Shown piece by piece: positions 58,832 to 64,000 of a DNA stretch of 64,000 nt. This DNA is from Albidovulum sp. (GTDB lineage: Bacteria; Pseudomonadota; Alphaproteobacteria; Rhodobacterales; Rhodobacteraceae): contig JAPPFL010000024.1 in assembly GCA_028823855.1 (NCBI GenBank), positions 41,038 to 105,037 on the forward strand, in the 5' to 3' direction. Below the pieces are notes generated by a model. It saw nothing but the letters and a program-made list of their open reading frames with translations. It did not search any database and was not told where the DNA came from. The position numbers and the translations under genes were made by a program. The number at the start of each line of letters is the position of its first letter. Position 1 is the stretch's first letter.

Positions 58832-59932
58832 TTATCCGTCCTCAACTACAAGCAACTGCGTCAACGCCAGTGCCAGAGCTACGGTTGGGGGCAACCAAGC
58901 GGCAGCGAATGGCGAAATTCTTTCGTTCTCTGCGAGAACTTTCGTAAAAGTACTGAAATAATAGATGCCCAATACCGTTAGAGCTGCCAAAAGGACCTTG
59001 ATACTCGCCGGGCCGACACGTGCTGGTCGAGTCGTAAATCCGGCGCCAACGAGAACGAGCGCGGCGAAAAGCAACGGTTTGGCCAATTCTGCGCTATAGA
59101 AGACCTTGAATTCGACAGAAGATATTCCCGCGCGCTCTCGCAACTCGATTAATTTTTCAATTTCCCAAAAGGAAACGAAATTTAGCGAAATCAGGCTGCT
59201 ATTCACTTGATCCCGGGTCAAGTCAGTCGGTAGTTCATATTCTTCAAATTCGACTGCCGACTTTTCCGGGTTCGGACTGTCGGAGTCTATTCTCCAAATC
59301 TTCCCGTTAGAAAGCTGCCAGCGCGAATCCTCCAGCATTGCGGTTTCCGCGAGTATCCAATGAGTTAAGGTTCCGTCGTCCGCAAAAAGAAATATATCTG
59401 CGTCTTGAAATTCAAACTTCGTTTCATCTACGAGCGTTGCTCGGATCACGGATTCCGATTTTTGACCCGGCCGACCGAGAACAACTTCGCCGTTTCTGAT
59501 CCACTCGCTTTGAACTAGCGAGGCATCAATTTTTCCTGCCGAAATCCGAAACTGGTCCGTCAGAATTGCAACCAATGGGTTCAAAAGCGCAATGGACACG
59601 ATACCGAAAAGAAATGCGCAAAGAGCGGGTACGCACATCGCCGCCAGTGCGGAGATACCTGCCGACCGAACTGCAACCATTTCACTGGATCGAAACCACA
59701 AAAACGACATCGCAAGTGCCGCAAGTCCGACGATAATCGGCAGAAGCGTGTATAGATCGATGGCAATGCGCATCAACGCAAGTTCGGCGGCTTTGAATAA
59801 TTCTATTTCGAACCGCATGAATCGATCGGAAATTTGTACCGTGCCTTCCAAAAAGTACATGCAGAAAAACAATAGGAACGTAGCCGCGAGCGCCTGCAAA
59901 AATCGCAATGCTAGGTAGAGTGATAAGGTCAT
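58832..59932 (-). CDS. lptG: LPS export ABC transporter permease LptG
   Basis: Inner-membrane permease of the LptBFG machine that extracts LPS and pushes it along the Lpt bridge. The 366-residue protein has the YjgP/YjgQ layout: two or three N-terminal helices, a periplasmic beta-jellyroll (about 130-270) and three C-terminal helices. The ATG at 59932 overlaps the lptF stop by four bases; the open frame extends 20 codons further but the longer form does not match the family. Confidence 0.92.
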   Translation of the reverse strand: MTLSLYLALRFLQALAATFLLFFCMYFLEGTVQISDRFMRFEIELFKAAELALMRIAIDLYTLLPIIVGLAALAMSFLWFRSSEMVAVRSAGISALAAMCVPALCAFLFGIVSIALLNPLVAILTDQFRISAGKIDASLVQSEWIRNGEVVLGRPGQKSESVIRATLVDETKFEFQDADIFLFADDGTLTHWILAETAMLEDSRWQLSNGKIWRIDSDSPNPEKSAVEFEEYELPTDLTRDQVNSSLISLNFVSFWEIEKLIELRERAGISSVEFKVFYSAELAKPLLFAALVLVGAGFTTRPARVGPASIKVLLAALTVLGIYYFSTFTKVLAENERISPFAAAWLPPTVALALALTQLLVVEDG

Positions 59933-61062
59933 TCCTTGCCAAATGCTGATCGGAAGAGGTGCCAGAGCGAATTGCTTTGCTGCGCAGTCCACAGCAGCGA
60001 GGTCGTCATTCCCAATGAAAGCGCTGCTGGAGCGTAAACGTATAAATAGTCGTTGGCATTTTCCTCCGCCATCGAGACCGAGAAACCATTAAACAGGTAA
60101 ACTAGCGCGAAAATCGCCACTGATACCATCCAGCAAAGCCAAAGGTTCAGTCCGGCACGGCGACACGCATACATCGCGGACATTCCAAGCAATGGTATTA
60201 TCGCGGAAAGCAGCGAAACTGCATTTCGGGAATGCAGTTCAAGGCGTATCGATGCGATCGACACTCCCGAATTGCGCAACGTCTCTGCGCCGTGTCCCAG
60301 CAGTGAACTTGTTGTGAAATGCCGAACCGAGGGCAAGAATTTCTTTAGATCATCGAGAAGCACCCCGATTCCGATTTTGAATTCGGAAAATTTCGTGCTC
60401 GAAACGGATTTTGAATCCGCGGAATAGTCGAAAAAGCGCCCGTTAATCATGCGGACGAAAGGCGCATCGTCGCCCTGTACAACCCAAGTATCTTCTGCGA
60501 AATACGCTTTCGTCCCATTGTTTGAGTTCTTATGGTGCACAAACATATTTTTTGCTCGTCCGCCAGAAGCAACCGAATCAATGTGTACAACCAAGCCGTT
60601 GCCAAGAAACAGAAATTGTCCTTCTTTAAGTTTCAGCGACGAAATTTTCGCGGCTATGTCGTTATCCAATTCCATTAAATTGGCACGGCAAATCGGCAGT
60701 ACATAATGTGCGATAGCCGATGCGGCCATGGCAATGCAGATACCAAATAAAGCAAATGGCAACGAAAGACGGAATGGCTTGGTTCCGGTAAACTCGAATA
60801 TTGCAAATTCACGGCGCGCGTGCATCCGCGAGCACAGGAATGCCGCGGAAAGAAACGCAGAAAACGGGAGCATTGGAAGAATAGCGTCGGGGAGCATTTG
60901 CAATGTGTATTTGGCAAATAATCCCCAATTTTGAATATCCCCTACGAGCTTTCTAAGCGACAAAAAAATGCTGTTGATCCAGGAAAGGCTGAACAAAACA
61001 GCCGCCGCAAAGACAAATCTCTCCAGCAAATTTGCGAGTACGTGGAGATCGTAACGCCTCAA
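59929..61062 (-). CDS. lptF: LPS export ABC transporter permease LptF
   Basis: Partner of LptG in the LPS extraction complex. The 377-residue YjgP/YjgQ protein has N-terminal membrane helices (about 13-35, 52-72, 98-118), a periplasmic domain, and C-terminal helices near 280-360. It is the first gene of the minus-strand operon lptF-lptG-lptD-surA-pdxA-rsmA. The ATPase gene lptB is not in the window. Divergent from pepA across 139 bases that must hold both promoters. Confidence 0.93.
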   Translation of the reverse strand: MRRYDLHVLANLLERFVFAAAVLFSLSWINSIFLSLRKLVGDIQNWGLFAKYTLQMLPDAILPMLPFSAFLSAAFLCSRMHARREFAIFEFTGTKPFRLSLPFALFGICIAMAASAIAHYVLPICRANLMELDNDIAAKISSLKLKEGQFLFLGNGLVVHIDSVASGGRAKNMFVHHKNSNNGTKAYFAEDTWVVQGDDAPFVRMINGRFFDYSADSKSVSSTKFSEFKIGIGVLLDDLKKFLPSVRHFTTSSLLGHGAETLRNSGVSIASIRLELHSRNAVSLLSAIIPLLGMSAMYACRRAGLNLWLCWMVSVAIFALVYLFNGFSVSMAEENANDYLYVYAPAALSLGMTTSLLWTAQQSNSLWHLFRSAFGKE

Positions 61063-61201
61063 TGATTTGCCCTTCTCCTGTTGTTTGCGCTTTGCCTTTG
61101 CAAGCGAGACGAATAACGCCTTTCATCAATCGTCAAATCCTTTTATCTATTGGCTTTAAAGAATTCGACGGTTTTTCTGTTGTTGGAGGACTATAGCTGC
61201 G

Positions 61202-62674
61202 ATGACGTCCGTAACGAAGGTCAAATTTCAATCCGTGGATCTTGGCGCTGCATCGAGCTTTAGCGGCACGCTAGGGGTGTTAGTGCGTCCAAGCGGAATC
61301 GATGGAACTTGGTTGAAGGAACTTGACGAAAAGGCCGGAGGCGCGCTGTCGCGGCTTTGCGGGAGCCAGTTATTCAAATCCTTGAGCAAATGCGATTCTG
61401 TCGTTCTTGCGTTTCCGTCCGGCATAGGTGCTGAATCAATTATCGTTGTCAAGCTTCCAGCGAACGCAAATGACCACGACGCCCGAAGGGCGGGAGCGGC
61501 ATTTGCTTCGAAGCTAGGAACAAGCGACATGCTTTTGCTGCTTGCCGAGCATTCAAAGGCCGATTCCATACTCCAAGGACTCGCATTGCGCGCATATGAG
61601 TTTTCCAACCACAAAACAAAGAAGAAAAAAAGTAAACGCCCAAAAGGCCGCGTCTGCGCGATGGTGGCCAATCCCGACGAGGTCGAGAAAAAATTCGCGC
61701 CTCTTCTCGCAGCAGTTGAAGGTGTTTTTCTAACGCGCGATTTGGTCAGCGAACCCTCAAATATACTTACAACTCTTGAATTCGCTGACAGACTTGAACA
61801 ACTGCGCGAATTGGGGCTCGAAGTCGAAGTGCTCGAGGAGATCGAACTGGGCAAAGTGGGCATGCGCGCATTGCTTGCCGTCGGTCAGGGGTCCGCAAGC
61901 CCATCTCGAGTCGTTGTTATGCATTGGCGAGGGGCAGAACGACGACCTATGGCGCTGTTAGGAAAAGGAGTCGTATTTGATACCGGCGGCATTTCATTGA
62001 AGCCGGCCGCGGGCATGGAAAAAATGACCTTTGACATGGGCGGCGCGGGCACTGTTGCTGGCGTTATGAAAACCCTCGCTCTGCGGAAATCCAGATCCAA
62101 TGTTGTTGGAATCGTCGGATTGGTTGAAAACATGCCCGACGCGAAGGCCCAGAGGCCAGGCGATGTCGTCAAATCACTCAAGGGCGACACTATTGAAGTC
62201 ATCAATACAGACGCAGAGGGCCGTCTCGTTCTGGCCGATCTTATTTGGTATGCTCAACGGAAATACAATCCATCCTGCGTCATCGATCTCGCAACGCTGA
62301 CGGGAGCCATAATAGTTGCGCTTGGCCACGAAAACGCCGGCGTTTTTTCCAATGATGACGAATTTTGCGGTGCCTTGCTTTCCGCGGCTTCGAAATCGGG
62401 CGAAGGCGCCTGGAGAATGCCGACAGGATCAGCGTACGATAAACAATTGAAATCGGCAATTGCCGATATGAAAAACGTTGGCGAACGCGCGGCGGGAGCT
62501 GTGACGGCGGCGATGTTTCTGCAGCGATTCGTGAAGTCTTCGGTACCCTGGGCTCACTTAGACATTGCGGGCGTGGTTTCGACGAGGTCGTCGACAGATC
62601 TTGCTCCCGCGGGAGCGACCGGCTGGGGCGTTAGAACGCTGGACAGGCTGATCCGAGACAAGTTCGAAAAATAA
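61202..62674 (+). CDS. pepA: Leucyl aminopeptidase
   Basis: Dizinc M17 aminopeptidase that trims N-terminal residues from peptides in the cytoplasm. The 490-residue protein has a variable N-terminal domain with a lysine-rich patch (KTKKKKSKRPKG, near 140) and the catalytic C-terminal domain. That domain has GKGVVFDTGGISLKP and the metal signature NTDAEGRLVLADL. GGAGGA lies 10-15 bases before the ATG. The stop shares one base with the start of holC (TAATG), an order widespread in proteobacteria. Confidence 0.96.
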   Translation: MTSVTKVKFQSVDLGAASSFSGTLGVLVRPSGIDGTWLKELDEKAGGALSRLCGSQLFKSLSKCDSVVLAFPSGIGAESIIVVKLPANANDHDARRAGAAFASKLGTSDMLLLLAEHSKADSILQGLALRAYEFSNHKTKKKKSKRPKGRVCAMVANPDEVEKKFAPLLAAVEGVFLTRDLVSEPSNILTTLEFADRLEQLRELGLEVEVLEEIELGKVGMRALLAVGQGSASPSRVVVMHWRGAERRPMALLGKGVVFDTGGISLKPAAGMEKMTFDMGGAGTVAGVMKTLALRKSRSNVVGIVGLVENMPDAKAQRPGDVVKSLKGDTIEVINTDAEGRLVLADLIWYAQRKYNPSCVIDLATLTGAIIVALGHENAGVFSNDDEFCGALLSAASKSGEGAWRMPTGSAYDKQLKSAIADMKNVGERAAGAVTAAMFLQRFVKSSVPWAHLDIAGVVSTRSSTDLAPAGATGWGVRTLDRLIRDKFEK

Positions 62675-63132
62675 TGCCGGAAGTATTTTTCTATCAGACT
62701 AATAGTGAACAGGAATTTACTCTTCGCCGGATACTCTGCAAGTCTCGGAAAGCGGGTTGGAGGATACTTGTAAGAGGAGCGAAGCAGGATCGAATCGAGA
62801 TGCTTGACGACTATCTTTGGAAATTTCCCGAAGATGAATTTCTGCCCCATGGAATGTCAGGAGGAGATTGCGACCATTTGCATCCTATTTTGCTGACGAC
62901 AGAAAATGAGCCGTTTGAGGCGAGAGAAGCCCTGGTACTAATCGACGGCGCCAAGACTGAGCCGAACGAAGTCGCAGCCTTGCAGAGAGTTTCGGTTGTG
63001 TTTGAATCACGCGATATCGAAATTGTTCGTTCTGCTCGGACACTATGGAAAGCGCTGAATGAAAAGGGAGTTCCGCTAGTGCTTTGGATTGAGGAAGCGG
63101 GCGGCTGGGTGAAAAAAGCTTCTAATAGATAA
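62674..63132 (+). CDS. holC: DNA polymerase III subunit chi
   Basis: Links the clamp loader to single-strand binding protein during replication. The 152-residue protein shows the chi pattern LCKSRKAGWRILVRG, the DDYLWKFPEDEFLPHG segment and the downstream PILLTTENEP. The gene overlaps pepA by one base and is probably co-transcribed with it. It converges with the aspartic protease gene 33 bases away. Confidence 0.92.
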   Translation: MPEVFFYQTNSEQEFTLRRILCKSRKAGWRILVRGAKQDRIEMLDDYLWKFPEDEFLPHGMSGGDCDHLHPILLTTENEPFEAREALVLIDGAKTEPNEVAALQRVSVVFESRDIEIVRSARTLWKALNEKGVPLVLWIEEAGGWVKKASNR

Positions 63133-63165
63133 AGCTACTCGTAACTCGTAGTCTTGAGTTCTCCG

Positions 63166-63747
63166 TTAAATTTCCAACGACATTTCGCCGGCCTGGATTT
63201 CTATGCGATGGAAACCGGACAAGAAAGACTGGCCTAGGAGCGACAAATCCGAATCCCCTTCGCTCACCCAGGCACGAACGTTTTTGAATTCATGCCGCCC
63301 GGCAATTACGGACTCTAACTCTACCGGTGCAGTTCGCACTTGGCCGTTGGCAGTCTGCGCGACTCCAAGATATACCAACCTGCTCGGATCTATTCCGACG
63401 GCAATTGCGTCTTGTTCTGTGAGGACCAGGTCCGTGGCGCCGGTATCCACAAGGAAATTCACTGGCGTTCCGTTAACTTCAAGTTCCAAATAAAAGTGCC
63501 CGTCGTCGCTTCTTGGGACGCGTATGTGCGAATCCTCGAACGTTGCGGCGCGCTTGGGCGAAATGTCGCGCCGCACGTCTTCCCACATTCCGTAGACGAC
63601 AATGAAACCGATAAAAATAAACGCCCAGACGCTCAATTGCTGAACGATGCGATTAAGACTCTTCCTGTTGCTCGCGACGAACCATCCCAAAATCGCGACG
63701 AGGAGTACCAACAGATAGATCAGTTTCGCTACAGCATCGCCGTCCAA
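63166..63747 (-). CDS. Membrane-anchored retropepsin-like aspartic protease (TIGR02281 type)
   Basis: A 193-residue protein with two N-terminal membrane helices (about 8-25 and 38-55), followed by a clan AA aspartic protease domain. The catalytic aspartate is D101 in FLVDTGATDLVL, and a late LLGQSFLSGF completes the retropepsin-like fold. As with retroviral proteases it should act as a dimer. The domain likely faces the periplasm. The physiological substrate is unknown; the family is common in Rhodobacterales and other alphaproteobacteria. Confidence 0.88.
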   Translation of the reverse strand: MDGDAVAKLIYLLVLLVAILGWFVASNRKSLNRIVQQLSVWAFIFIGFIVVYGMWEDVRRDISPKRAATFEDSHIRVPRSDDGHFYLELEVNGTPVNFLVDTGATDLVLTEQDAIAVGIDPSRLVYLGVAQTANGQVRTAPVELESVIAGRHEFKNVRAWVSEGDSDLSLLGQSFLSGFHRIEIQAGEMSLEI

Positions 63748-64000
63748 TAATTCTCCCTTTCAGTTCGTTGGCAAATGGAAAGCCGGGTCATGCGGGCGCG
63801 ATCCAACATAACGAAAATATCTTGAGAATCGTCCATGCGAATAAACAGGACTTCACGCCCATTTTCAGCTAACCTACCTTTGCCGCATTTCGTCATGGCT
63901 ATACATCAATTTTACCGAGCGTTAGGCCGACGGCTCTCTGCTGCTTGCCTCGCTAACCGTTTTCTTTGCTTGGATTCATCAAATTCCGAACATGGAAACC
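63748..64000. other. Right-edge region, no gene recognised
   Basis: 253 bases to the window end. A short plus-strand frame (AIHQFYRALGRRLSAACL) is too short to name and may be chance. Confidence 0.3.

Overview
This window comes from the chromosome of an alphaproteobacterium, most likely in or near the Rhodobacterales. Three things support that. A permuted two-piece tmRNA encodes the tag ANDNRAPVALAA. A HisA-like paralogue, GloA, a lipoyl-bearing PdhB and a TIGR02281-type protease all look like the Rhodobacterales versions I remember. The gene orders fabD-fabG-acpP / fabF-mltG, (HTH-DUF4115)-ispG-prfA-prmC-DUF4167 and lptF-lptG-lptD-surA-pdxA-rsmA are typical of the class. Against a standard free-living member, base composition looks moderate (close to half G+C by eye), about 13 kb of the 64 kb has no recognisable protein gene, and there are transposon and enzyme remnants. 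This suggests a genome undergoing reduction, for example in a host-associated lineage; that is inference.

Layout. 1-1.6 kb: end of fabD, fabG and acpP. 1.6-10.6 kb: an interruption of the fatty-acid cluster. It holds a visibly GC-richer operon on the opposite strand (polyamine-type ABC importer, a broken amidohydrolase and an M20 dipeptidase), flanked by long gene-free stretches carrying two related 39-base sequences. 10.6-13.9 kb: the HisA-like gene, then fabF and mltG resume the fab cluster. 14.4-18.2 kb: cysE, a 14-TM-type efflux pump and a CHK-like small-molecule kinase. 18.8-24.7 kb: pdhABC and ftsB, with a decayed IS110-family transposase between ftsB and pdhA. 25.4-31.1 kb: pgk, gap, tkt and, divergently, a coiled-coil gene plus zapA. 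31.1-36.7 kb: grxD, bolA, a LysR regulator and a fused indolepyruvate ferredoxin oxidoreductase. 36.7-41.1 kb: tusA, ccdA, a ribbon-helix-helix gene, fumC, sspB, the tmRNA gene and gloA. 41.7-45.3 kb: thyX and a copper-type bufferin operon (bufA1-bufB-bufC-doxX). 46.2-53.7 kb: an Lrp regulator, sdhE, a RodZ-like gene, ispG, prfA, prmC and DUF4167. 53.7-64 kb: the outer-membrane assembly operon lptF-lptG-lptD-surA-pdxA-rsmA, the divergent pepA-holC pair and a membrane-anchored aspartic protease.

Working together: the fab genes, pdh, Calvin/glycolytic genes, ispG and lpt/surA genes supply central carbon, lipid, isoprenoid and envelope functions. tmRNA and SspB sit side by side and form one ribosome-rescue and proteolysis pathway. 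The buf operon is a small RiPP system for binding copper at the cell surface. No tRNA, rRNA, CRISPR array or prophage was seen.
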